From Massilia sp. 9I (GTDB taxonomy: Bacteria; Pseudomonadota; Gammaproteobacteria; Burkholderiales; Burkholderiaceae_D): 64,000 nt of DNA. Position 1 is the stretch's first letter. Each line of letters begins with the position of its first letter. Below the pieces are notes generated by a model that saw nothing but the letters and a program-made list of their open reading frames with translations, made no database searches and was not told the DNA's origin. The translations under genes were made by a program, and so were the position numbers. This document shows, piece after piece, positions 44,198 through 52,036 of this stretch. Location of the stretch: assembly GCF_902506415.1 (NCBI RefSeq), contig NZ_LR733275.1:1586448-1650447 (forward strand). The letters are read 5' to 3'.

Positions 44198-44240
44198 CGG
44201 ATTGGCCGGGCTGCTGGCCGAGAAAAGTTACTGTACGTTA

Positions 44241-44246
44241 ATTATA
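44241..44246 (-). promoter_or_regulatory. -10 box of the kinase/receiver operon
   Basis: A consensus TATAAT on the minus strand, 44 bases before the kinase ATG, in a short AT-rich stretch. No matching -35 was found at 16-18 bases. Confidence 0.4.
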
Positions 44247-44313
44247 CCGCTGGAAATTTGACGATTTCTGTCGGAATGTCACTTATTGCGCAAACGCAAC
44301 AATGCGCTGGAAC

Positions 44314-45966
44314 CTAGCCAGCGGCCTGGGGGCCGCGTGGAGTGCGGCGTGAGCGCAGCACGAAGCGCGCCGGGTCGAGCGCATCGACCAGCGCCGCCTC
44401 CAGCGGCAGCGGCTCGCCCTCCAGCTGGGCGGCCAGCAGTTCGGCGGCCAGCGGCGCCCAGATCAGGCCGCGCGAGGCGTAGCCGAGCAGCGCGTGCAAG
44501 CCGGGATGGCGCGGCACGTCGCGCAGGCGCTCGGTGCTGCCGGCGGCGTCGAAGTCCGGCAGGCGGCCGACCAGCGGCAAGCGGTCCGGCGCCACGCAGC
44601 GAAAACCCACCCGGCCCGCCAGCGGCGCGCCCGTTGCGGCGGCCGGGTCGGACACCAGGCCGCGCAGACGCTCGATGTTCTCTTCCTGGCTGGAGGCGCG
44701 CAGCTGTGGATCGGCGTCAAGGTCATAGGTGGCGCCGGCGCAGGTGATCCCGCCTGAAGCGGGCGTCAGGTAGGCCTCGCGGCACAGCACCAGCGGCAAG
44801 GCGGGCACGCTGCCGCTGGCGAGATGGGTCACCTGTCCGCGCAACGCGCTAAGGGGCAGCTCGCGCGATTGCGCCAGGCTGCGGGCGCCGGCGCCATTGG
44901 CCAGCACCACGGTCGGCGCCTCCGCTACCACGCTGCCGTGGTCCGCCCGCGCCAGCCACTCCTCGCCAACGCGCTCGAGGGTGATGCTGCCGACGCCAAA
45001 GCGGCGCGTCAAACGTTCGCCACAGGCATCCAGCATCGCCGCGCACACGCTGCCGGGACGCGCCCAGCCGCCCTGCGGGAACAGCCAGCCGCCGCTGGGG
45101 GCCGGCAGGCCGAGCAGGGCTTCGGCTTCTTCGGATTCGAGCCAGCGCGCGAATTCCGGCGGATAGTGCGCTTCGGCCGCGATGGCGCGCGAGACCGCGG
45201 CGTGCTCCGCATCGCGCGCCAGCTGCAGCACGCCGCAGGCTTGTCCCTCGATGGCTGCGCCGATGCCGCCCAGCTGGCGCCAGGCGCGCAGCGCGAACAG
45301 GTAGGCGGCGCGCGTCAGGCGGGTCGGGATGTTGTCGTCGCGCGAGAGCAGCGGCATGAAGATGCCGGCCAGGTTGCCTGAGGCTTCCATCGCGGGAGCC
45401 GGATGACGCTCGACCAGGCTCACTTGCCAGCCGCGTGCGCACAGGCTGGCGCAGGCGGCGGAGCCGGCCAGTCCCGCGCCGACGACGATGGCGCGGCGCT
45501 CCGGGAGCGGCGCGACTGGCAGGCGCGGCTTGCGGCTGGCGAAAACGGCTTGCCCGGTGTCGCCGTCGAAAACAAAACCCTGCGCTTGCAGGGCGGTGCG
45601 CTGTTCGGCGTCGAGCGGGGAGGCAACCAAGCGCGCGTCGGCGGCCACGATGCGCGCCAGCGGACGCACGAAGGCGGTGCCCGCGACGCCGTGCAGGAAC
45701 ACGGCATCCGGCTGCGCGCCGAGCTGCGCCAGCGCGCTATCCAGCGGCGCGGCGAGCAGGGTCAGGGTAAGGCGCGGGTCATCCTGGGGAATGCGGTGGA
45801 AGCCCGGCTGCAGATCCGGGGCGAGCGCCACGATGTGCAGGCGCGCGGGCCGGTCCGGGTCGGCGCGCCAGGCGTCCTGCAGCTTGCGCACCTTGGCGTC
45901 GTCATGGGCCGTGTCGAACACCGTGTAGCGTTCGCGGCCGCGCCAGTGCGCGCCCGAATCAATCAT
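44314..45966 (-). CDS. mnmC: MnmC-type tRNA oxidoreductase with decayed methyltransferase half
   Basis: A 550-residue protein, against about 650-670 for bifunctional MnmC. The C-terminal FAD domain (155-550) is intact: GAGLAGSAAC nucleotide loop, ASGNLAGIFMPLLSRDDN, LVLANGAGARSL and LLGYASRGLIWAPLAAELL. This half removes the carboxymethyl group of cmnm5(s2)U34 to give nm5(s2)U34. The N-terminal 150 residues still echo the methyltransferase half (GRERYTVFDTA, DAWRADPDRPARLHIVAL, AVFLHGVAG). The SAM-binding GFGxG is replaced by AHDDA and the LDGF Asp by His, and about 100 residues are missing. Methylation to mnm5 is therefore unlikely from this protein. The ATG overlaps the tag stop by four bases. 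Confidence 0.88.
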   Translation of the reverse strand: MIDSGAHWRGRERYTVFDTAHDDAKVRKLQDAWRADPDRPARLHIVALAPDLQPGFHRIPQDDPRLTLTLLAAPLDSALAQLGAQPDAVFLHGVAGTAFVRPLARIVAADARLVASPLDAEQRTALQAQGFVFDGDTGQAVFASRKPRLPVAPLPERRAIVVGAGLAGSAACASLCARGWQVSLVERHPAPAMEASGNLAGIFMPLLSRDDNIPTRLTRAAYLFALRAWRQLGGIGAAIEGQACGVLQLARDAEHAAVSRAIAAEAHYPPEFARWLESEEAEALLGLPAPSGGWLFPQGGWARPGSVCAAMLDACGERLTRRFGVGSITLERVGEEWLARADHGSVVAEAPTVVLANGAGARSLAQSRELPLSALRGQVTHLASGSVPALPLVLCREAYLTPASGGITCAGATYDLDADPQLRASSQEENIERLRGLVSDPAAATGAPLAGRVGFRCVAPDRLPLVGRLPDFDAAGSTERLRDVPRHPGLHALLGYASRGLIWAPLAAELLAAQLEGEPLPLEAALVDALDPARFVLRSRRTPRGPQAAG

Positions 45967-46526
45967 CGTCCGGCGTGGCGGAAGCACGCCCGGTCATGGT
46001 CGTCCACCACGCCGATGCCCTGCAGGTAGGCGTAGATGATGGTCGAGCCGACGAACTTGAAACCGCGCTTGGACAGGTCCTTGGAGATGCGGTCCGACAG
46101 TTCGGTCTTGGCCGGGCGCGAGCCGTCCGGCCAGCTGCTCACGATCGGCTTGCCGTCGACCCAGCCCCACAGGTAAGCGTCCAGCGTGAGGCCCTGCTCG
46201 CGCATCGCCAGGTAGGCTTTCGCGTTCGTGATCGCGGCCGCCACCTTCAGCCGGTTGCGCACGATGCCGGGATTGGCCAGCAGCTCGGCCACCTTGGCCT
46301 CGTCGTAGGCCGCGATGGTCTTCGCATCCCAGTTGTCGAAGGCGGCGCGGTAGGTCTCGCGCTTGTTCAGGATGGTCTCCCACGACAGGCCGGCCTGCGC
46401 GCCTTCGAGGTTCAGCATCTCGAACAGCGTGGTCTCGTCGTGACAGGGCACGCCCCACTCGTGGTCGTGGTAGGCGATGTAGCGGGGATTGGCCATATTG
46501 GCCCAGCTGCAGCGGGTCGGGTTCAT
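45963..46526 (-). CDS. tag: DNA-3-methyladenine glycosylase I
   Basis: A 187-residue base-excision enzyme removing 3-methyladenine from alkylated DNA. The family opening is RCSWANMANPRYIAYHDHEWGVP, read here in two parts (RCSWANM and YHDHEWG). The zinc ligands are Cys6, His19 and a C-terminal His/Cys pair (DDHDRACF). FKFVGSTIIYAYLQGIG is the conserved helix-hairpin region. Length is typical (about 187). It overlaps mnmC by four bases, an unusual but plausible repair/tRNA-modification pairing. Confidence 0.96.
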   Translation of the reverse strand: MNPTRCSWANMANPRYIAYHDHEWGVPCHDETTLFEMLNLEGAQAGLSWETILNKRETYRAAFDNWDAKTIAAYDEAKVAELLANPGIVRNRLKVAAAITNAKAYLAMREQGLTLDAYLWGWVDGKPIVSSWPDGSRPAKTELSDRISKDLSKRGFKFVGSTIIYAYLQGIGVVDDHDRACFRHAGR

Positions 46527-46664
46527 GGCGTCAGTATAAACCGCGCCGCGCCTTGGCAAAAATGTGGCATTTCGCATTATTTTTTGGCCGATGACGGTGT
46601 CCGACGGCGACGATTGCTTTACACTCGCGTTATCTCCATTGCAAGCTTTGCGTCCTTCCGCCCC

Positions 46665-47669
46665 ATGAACGAACCGACCCAGTTTGGCAGATACCAGGTA
46701 GTGCGGGTACTCGGCCGCGGCGCCATGGGGCTGGTGTATGAGGGACTGGACCCGCGGCTGGAGCGCAAGGTGGCGATCAAGGTCATCTCCACCGCGGCCC
46801 TGGCCGACAGCGAACTGCGCGCCTCCTACTCGGCCCGCTTCATCCAGGAAGCCCAGGCGGTCGCCCGCCTGAACCACCCGCACATCGTCGGGCTCTACGA
46901 CTTCGGCGAAGAGAATGGCGTCGCCTACATGGTGATGGAGCTCGTGCGCGGCGAAGAGCTGGCCGCCTACTTCGACATGACCCAGGACTTCCACCTCGAC
47001 TTCACGCTCGAGGACGGGGTGCGCATGATGTGCGAACTCCTGGCAGCCCTCGGCTACGCCCACCAGCACGGCGTGATCCACCGTGACGTCAAGCCGGCCA
47101 ACGTCATGCTGAGCCACGACCTGCGGGTCAAGCTGACCGACTTCGGGGTGGCGCGCATGGCCGCCGTCAACGTCGACCAGACCGATGCCGGCATGGTCGG
47201 CACGCCCAGTTTCATGTCGCCCGAGCAGATCACCGGCCAGCTGGTCGGCCCGCAATCCGACCTGTTCGCGGCCGGGATCATCCTCTACCAGTTCCTGACC
47301 AGCGAGCGTCCGTTCCGCGGCAGCGGGGTGTTCGCGGTCCAGCAGAAGATCCTGTACGACCAGCCGGTGCCGCCCAGCGTGCTCAATCCGCTGCTGAGCC
47401 CCGCTTTCGACCGCATCGTGGCGCGCGCGCTGGCCAAGCGTCCGGAAGACCGCTATCCCAGCGCCGCCGCCTTCCGCGACGACCTGCAGCGCGCCCTGAA
47501 CGGCGAGAGCATCGCGCCGCAGCCGGCGCCGGCGCTGCCGGTGTGGCACCTGGCCACGGCGGCGCACGCCGGTCACGGCGCCGATCCGGACGCGACCCGC
47601 CTCGCTCCCGCCAACGCCCCCACCTCCGACGCCGACGCCACCGTGCTGGCGCCGCGCCTGGCCTCATGA
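46665..47669 (+). CDS. Soluble Ser/Thr protein kinase
   Basis: A 334-residue eukaryotic-type kinase. The Gly loop is LGRGAMGLVYEG, the catalytic Lys is in VAIKVIS, HRDVKPAN is the catalytic loop, DFGVARM the Mg loop and GTPSFMSPEQ the activation segment. The kinase domain ends at about residue 275. A short Ala/Pro/Thr-rich tail ends in two near-identical DATRLAP and DATVLAP motifs, candidate phospho-sites for FHA binding. No transmembrane segment. The stop overlaps the following GAF gene by four bases, and a PP2C gene follows that, so the three probably form one switch. Confidence 0.93.
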   Translation: MNEPTQFGRYQVVRVLGRGAMGLVYEGLDPRLERKVAIKVISTAALADSELRASYSARFIQEAQAVARLNHPHIVGLYDFGEENGVAYMVMELVRGEELAAYFDMTQDFHLDFTLEDGVRMMCELLAALGYAHQHGVIHRDVKPANVMLSHDLRVKLTDFGVARMAAVNVDQTDAGMVGTPSFMSPEQITGQLVGPQSDLFAAGIILYQFLTSERPFRGSGVFAVQQKILYDQPVPPSVLNPLLSPAFDRIVARALAKRPEDRYPSAAAFRDDLQRALNGESIAPQPAPALPVWHLATAAHAGHGADPDATRLAPANAPTSDADATVLAPRLAS

Positions 47670-48841
47670 GCGCCCAGGCCTGGGAAACGGATCCCGGCAG
47701 GCGCGGCGCATTCTTCCGCCAGCTGCAGCAGCTGACGACCCAGATCCACGCCACCCGCAACGTCGATGAGATCATGCTCGACGTCTCGGGCGGCATCTGC
47801 AGCCTGTTCGGCGCGGACCGCCTGAGCATCTACGTGGTCGGCGAGGACAAGGCCAGCCTGGTCTCGAAGGTCAAGACCGGCCTGTCATCGTTTCGCCAGC
47901 TGCGCCTGCCGATTTCCGCGATGAGCGTGGCCGGCTATGCGGCCCTGTCGCGCCGTACCCTGAACCTGGTTGATGTCTACGACGAGGACGAGCTGCACCG
48001 CTACGCCCCAGACCTGCGCTTCCAGCAGGGCGTGGACCGCCGCACCGGCTACCGCACGCGCGAGATGCTGGTGATCCCGATCCTCCACGAGGACACCGTG
48101 ATCGGCGTTTTCCAGCTGATCAACAACCTGCTGGGCGGCGCCTTTTCCGACACCGTGGTCGAAGGCGCCACCTCGCTGTGCGAGACCCTCGCCGTGGCCT
48201 TCGCCCAGCGCAGCCAGGAAGAAGTGCGCGAACGCGGCGGCTTTGCCGACGCCATCCGCGAGACGGTGCTGCCGCGCGGCCAGGTGGAACAGGCGCTGCA
48301 GCACGCGTGCGCCAGCGGGCAGGACATCGAGGACGTTCTGATCGACGACTTCCGCCTCAAGCTGCCGGTGGTCGGACGCGCTCTGGCCGACCACTTCGCC
48401 GTGCCCTACCTGAGCCACCATCCGGAGCGGCGCGTGCCACAAGAGCTGCTGGCCGCGATCGACCGCACGCTGGCGGCGAATCAGCAATGGCTACCGGTCG
48501 CACGCAACGACAGCGGCGTCTACGTGGCCTGCGTCGATCCGGAACAGGCCAGGCTCGGTGGCGGCATCGCCGCAGCATTCCCGGACGCGCGCCCGGTGTT
48601 CTGCGTGACCACGCGACGCGATTTCGCCGCCATGCTCGATCACTACTTCGGTCCACCCACCGTGGCGACGCCGGCCGGTGCGCTCGGCGCGGCGCAGCAG
48701 TCGCAGCTGCTGGACGCAGTCGCCGCCCTGGTCGCCGGCAGCCACCAGCAAGGCCTGTCCGACCTGCGCATCGACACCGCGCCGGGCGAACGTCCCGGCG
48801 AGATCCGTTTCACCGTCAGCGGCGTCATGCGACTGCCTTGA
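47666..48841 (+). CDS. GAF domain plus MshEN/GspE-N-like domain protein
   Basis: A 391-residue protein. The GAF domain covers about 25-190 (IMLDVSGGICSLFGADRLSIYVV, EMLVIPILHEDTVIGVFQLINN). A segment at about 200-330 resembles the N-terminal MshEN/T2SSE-N domain of secretion ATPases (ALQHACASGQDIEDVLIDDF, ALADHFAVPYLS, QWLPVARNDSGVYVACVDPE). No ATPase domain follows. MshEN domains can bind c-di-GMP, but the RLGxxL-type ligand motifs are not clear here. Placed between a kinase and a PP2C phosphatase, it is a plausible ligand-responsive substrate or adaptor. Confidence 0.82.
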   Translation: MSAQAWETDPGRRGAFFRQLQQLTTQIHATRNVDEIMLDVSGGICSLFGADRLSIYVVGEDKASLVSKVKTGLSSFRQLRLPISAMSVAGYAALSRRTLNLVDVYDEDELHRYAPDLRFQQGVDRRTGYRTREMLVIPILHEDTVIGVFQLINNLLGGAFSDTVVEGATSLCETLAVAFAQRSQEEVRERGGFADAIRETVLPRGQVEQALQHACASGQDIEDVLIDDFRLKLPVVGRALADHFAVPYLSHHPERRVPQELLAAIDRTLAANQQWLPVARNDSGVYVACVDPEQARLGGGIAAAFPDARPVFCVTTRRDFAAMLDHYFGPPTVATPAGALGAAQQSQLLDAVAALVAGSHQQGLSDLRIDTAPGERPGEIRFTVSGVMRLP

Positions 48842-48915
48842 TGGGGGGATTTTTCAGCGAAAGCGCATGTTAGGATGACGTCATTCACCCGGGCATACAA
48901 CCATAAGACCAGCCG

Positions 48916-49752
48916 ATGAGTACCTGGACCCAGCTCACCCCGAGCATCTACCACCGCCTTGCCTTCGGCTCGGCCTATGGACTCACCGACGTCGGCCTGG
49001 TGCGCCAGTCGAACGAGGATAACTTCCTGATCGATCCCGAACTGCGCATCGTCGCAGTGGCCGACGGCATGGGCGGCCACGCCGGCGGCGAAGTCGCCGC
49101 CCACCTGGCTCTCAGCTCGCTGCGCGCTTCCTTGCTCAATGCCGACCCTTTCCGCTGCGCCCTCCCCGCCCACGGCACCATGCTCGATCCGGACGCCACC
49201 TGGCAGGACGAGCACATGTGCGCCGTGCTGGCCGTGCACCAGGCGGTCGACCACGCCAACGACCAAGTCTACGGCGCCAACCTGGAGAGCGGCCACGGCG
49301 AAGGCGCCGGCATGGGCACCACCCTGAGCGGCTTCTGGCAGTGGATGCCGGACGGCCCGCTGGCCCTCTTCCATGTCGGCGACAGCCGCATCTACCGCTA
49401 TCGCGAAGGCGAGCTGGCGATCCTGACACGCGACCAGACCCTGTACCAGCAGGCCCTGGAAGCCGGCGTGTGCGACGACCTGCCGCCGCGGAACCTGCTG
49501 CTGCAGGCGATCGGCCCAACGGCGGCAGTGGCGCCGGACGTCAAGGTTTGCGAGGTGAAGCGCGGGGATCTCTACCTGCTGTGCAGCGATGGGCTGTACG
49601 GGAACACGCCGCACGGGGCGATTGCGGAAGTCCTGGGACGCGCCTCGGCGCAGTCGCTGGATGCCTGCTGCGAGGAGCTGGTGGCGCTGGCCAAGGCGCA
49701 CGGGAGCCGGGACAACATCACGGCGGTGTTAGCATTGGCGGATGGGTACTAA
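48916..49752 (+). CDS. PP2C-family Ser/Thr protein phosphatase
   Basis: A 278-residue metal-dependent phosphatase. It has the family motifs SNEDNF, VADGMGGHAGGE (metal Asp), HVGDSRIYRYR, LLCSDGLYGN and GSRDNITAVLAL. It contains an insertion of about 40 residues (NADPFRCALPAHGTMLDPDA) between the first and second core motifs. It lies 74 bases after the GAF gene. It may oppose the adjacent kinase, and possibly the T6SS kinase 10 kb away, as PppA opposes PpkA in other species. Confidence 0.93.
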   Translation: MSTWTQLTPSIYHRLAFGSAYGLTDVGLVRQSNEDNFLIDPELRIVAVADGMGGHAGGEVAAHLALSSLRASLLNADPFRCALPAHGTMLDPDATWQDEHMCAVLAVHQAVDHANDQVYGANLESGHGEGAGMGTTLSGFWQWMPDGPLALFHVGDSRIYRYREGELAILTRDQTLYQQALEAGVCDDLPPRNLLLQAIGPTAAVAPDVKVCEVKRGDLYLLCSDGLYGNTPHGAIAEVLGRASAQSLDACCEELVALAKAHGSRDNITAVLALADGY

Positions 49753-50863
49753 TACAAAAGCAGTACGTACAGCCGGCGCGCTTTTCCTTGTCTCCGCATT
49801 GACCGCTTGCGCCGTCCCGCCGGCAAGGACGGCGGCGAACTGCAGCGTTCAATCCCGTCCCTTCGGTACGCTGTCATCCGGCGAAGCGGTTACCGCCTAC
49901 ACCATCCGCAACGAGCGCATCGAGGCCACGATCCTGGACTATGGCGGGATCATCCACTCTATCAAAGTGCCTGACCGCGAGGGCAAGGTCAGGAATGTCG
50001 TGCGTACTTTGGAGAAGCTGTCCGATTACGAGAGCAATGCCACGTTCTCGAAGATCATCGGGCGGTTCGCAGGACGGATCAACAACGGCGGCTTCACGCT
50101 GGATGGAAAGCGCTACGACCTCGTTGCGCGGCCGGATGGCCTGACGGTTCACGGAGGACCGGGCGGATTCGGCAGCCGCAAATGGACCTCCTCCGCGGCC
50201 GACTGCGGCGTCGACCTGTCCTTGACCAGTCCCGATGGAGAGAATGGCTTCCCTGGGAACCTTCAGGTGAGAGCCGGGTTCCTGGTTGAGAATGCAGACC
50301 TGCGCATCAACTACACGGTAGCGACGGACAAACCGACCGTCGTCAACCTGACCCACCACGCTTTCTTCAATCTCTCCGACGCGCCGGACGTCTATGACCA
50401 CGTACTGCAGGTGAATGCGAATCGGTGGCTGCCAACGGACAGCAAGCGCGTGCCGACTGGAGAGATCGCTGCGGTTACAGGCGCCATGGACCTGCGTATC
50501 GGACGCAAGCTAGGCGCTGTCGCCAATTCCAGCGAAGAGGTGATCAAGGCGAACAACGGACTGGATCACACCTTCGTTCTCACCGGGTCACATGCAGCAA
50601 CGCTGACCGATCCGGCCTCGGGCCGCGTCCTCGACGTGATCACATCGGAACCAGGACTCGTCGTCTTTTCAGCCAACGGCTGGACTGGCAGCATGCGCGA
50701 TGGTGAAGGACGCCCCTTGCTCAAGGGCGGCGGGTTGGCACTGGAGACACAACACTTTCCTAACAGTCCAAATATCCCTGCTTTTCCGAGCACGGTTGTC
50801 CGACAAGCGTCGCCTTTGCACAGCACAACGGTCTTTCGGTTTACGACGGAATTAGGAAAGTAG
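49742..50863 (+). CDS. galM: Aldose 1-epimerase, lipoprotein form
   Basis: A 373-residue mutarotase interconverting alpha- and beta-anomers of galactose/glucose. The catalytic residues are visible: His in TVHGGPGGFGSRKW, His in NLTHHAFFNLS, and base Glu in LALETQHFPNSPN. The N-terminus has a lipobox LTAC with Cys23, so this enzyme is exported and lipid-anchored, unlike cytoplasmic GalM. The start overlaps the PP2C stop by 11 bases in another frame. No sugar operon is nearby. Confidence 0.92.
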   Translation: MGTNTKAVRTAGALFLVSALTACAVPPARTAANCSVQSRPFGTLSSGEAVTAYTIRNERIEATILDYGGIIHSIKVPDREGKVRNVVRTLEKLSDYESNATFSKIIGRFAGRINNGGFTLDGKRYDLVARPDGLTVHGGPGGFGSRKWTSSAADCGVDLSLTSPDGENGFPGNLQVRAGFLVENADLRINYTVATDKPTVVNLTHHAFFNLSDAPDVYDHVLQVNANRWLPTDSKRVPTGEIAAVTGAMDLRIGRKLGAVANSSEEVIKANNGLDHTFVLTGSHAATLTDPASGRVLDVITSEPGLVVFSANGWTGSMRDGEGRPLLKGGGLALETQHFPNSPNIPAFPSTVVRQASPLHSTTVFRFTTELGK

Positions 50864-50866
50864 CAA

Positions 50867-51358
50867 TCAGGTGGCTTTCTGCGGATCTTCCATATAGATA
50901 CGCGTGAAGTCTGAGAATTCTGAACCGGCCAGGCCTTCTTCAACCACCTTCTTAGCAAGATCAAAATCGACGACGAAGCTGCAGACTTCCATCGTTCCGC
51001 TGCCGATACTTCCACCGTCGCATTCGCCCAACCCGCTCCAACCCAGTATTTCGCCCATCCGCTCTTCCAACCGGTGGCGCTTATCGAGGTCCGCGGCCGA
51101 ACCCATTCCCTCAACTGCATATTCAACCATCAAGACGGAATGCGCATCGGAATCGATTGGTGCAAAGCCTTCTGACAGTAGACGGTTGATCTCTTTATCG
51201 ATCGCAATCTTGGGATTGCGCCACAATCCCCGTTTGATCTTCTTCGACTCGCCTAACGTGCCCAGTTCGCCCCAGTGCACTACCCAGCTTCCGTCTTCGT
51301 CCCTCCAGGTCTCCCAATATCGCGTCTTCCCACCGTGATAGCAGTACAGCTTCAGCAT
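50867..51358 (-). CDS. Protein of unknown function with WGR-like N-terminus
   Basis: A 163-residue soluble acidic protein. Residues 1-45 (YWETWRDEDGSWVVHWGELGTLGESKK) resemble a WGR-type nucleic-acid/ADP-ribose-related fold by the spacing W...HWGELGTLG. The second half (RHRLEERMGEILGWSGLGEC, IGSGTMEVCSFVVDF) appears to be a separate ferredoxin-like domain. It lies between galM and the last T6SS gene, convergent with galM. The position next to tagF would suit an immunity protein, but no toxin is adjacent. I do not assign a function. Confidence 0.6.
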   Translation of the reverse strand: MLKLYCYHGGKTRYWETWRDEDGSWVVHWGELGTLGESKKIKRGLWRNPKIAIDKEINRLLSEGFAPIDSDAHSVLMVEYAVEGMGSAADLDKRHRLEERMGEILGWSGLGECDGGSIGSGTMEVCSFVVDFDLAKKVVEEGLAGSEFSDFTRIYMEDPQKAT

Positions 51359-51397
51359 GCGCTTCCTTTGAACGAGGTCGGTCTACATATTTTCGGG

Positions 51398-52036
51398 CTA
51401 ACACAGCGCACGGCTCCAGATATTCCATTTTTCGTCCAGCATTGCAGCGAATGTTTGTTTCGTCGGCATCCCTCTACACAGTAGCGTCGACTCCTCGACA
51501 AAAGGTCCGCCCTCGGTCCACCACAAGCTGTAACCCTGCGTGACGACATTGGCGATCGCTGCCGATACGTCCTCACCCGGAGGCAAGCGCCATGCGCTTC
51601 CATTTTCAACGGGCGCCGGCGTTTCGACCAGATCCGGAAGAGGCGCATTGTCGAGCCGCTCGAGAGTGAAGGCGGGATCAAGTGACTCGCGTGCCAGATC
51701 TTCGATGGCATCATACCAACTGGCCTGCCCATGCAACCAATCCAGCAAGGGCGGCGCCCCCACCGCCGCCAGCATCAGCGGAAAATAACGGCCGACGCGA
51801 TCCACGCTAGGCATCATCACACCGCCAATGCCCTCAGGCCCAATCACACCCGGCGCAATCGCAAAGCGCCACACCGGACTGTTGAGATACCGCTCCAGCC
51901 ACGCAGGTCCAAGTTTGACCTGGCTGGCCTGTATGCACTCCTGCAGCCACCCATCCCACGCCTGCACCAGATGCGCAGGCAGCCGCCGGCTGACGAAGTC
52001 CCCATGCGTGCTGACCTTGCCGAAGTAACCCGTCAC
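51398..52036 (-). CDS. tagF: TagF, type VI secretion accessory protein
   Basis: A 212-residue protein of the TagF/DUF2094 family (GYFGKVSTHGDFVSRRLP opening, WRFAIAPGVIGPEGIGGVMMPSVDRVGRYFPL). TagF represses T6SS assembly post-translationally in Pseudomonas by sequestering Fha. Here it ends the T6SS operon behind tssM, its GTG start overlapping the tssM stop by four bases. Tag genes are usually near kinase/phosphatase regulators, as in this cluster. Confidence 0.9.
   Translation of the reverse strand: MTGYFGKVSTHGDFVSRRLPAHLVQAWDGWLQECIQASQVKLGPAWLERYLNSPVWRFAIAPGVIGPEGIGGVMMPSVDRVGRYFPLMLAAVGAPPLLDWLHGQASWYDAIEDLARESLDPAFTLERLDNAPLPDLVETPAPVENGSAWRLPPGEDVSAAIANVVTQGYSLWWTEGGPFVEESTLLCRGMPTKQTFAAMLDEKWNIWSRALC

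Noticed and set aside
46548..46566. Sigma-54-like element before the Ser/Thr kinase gene
   Set aside because: TGGCA and a later GGC have roughly the right spacing, but both half-sites depart from consensus and the region has other GG/GC pairs by chance.
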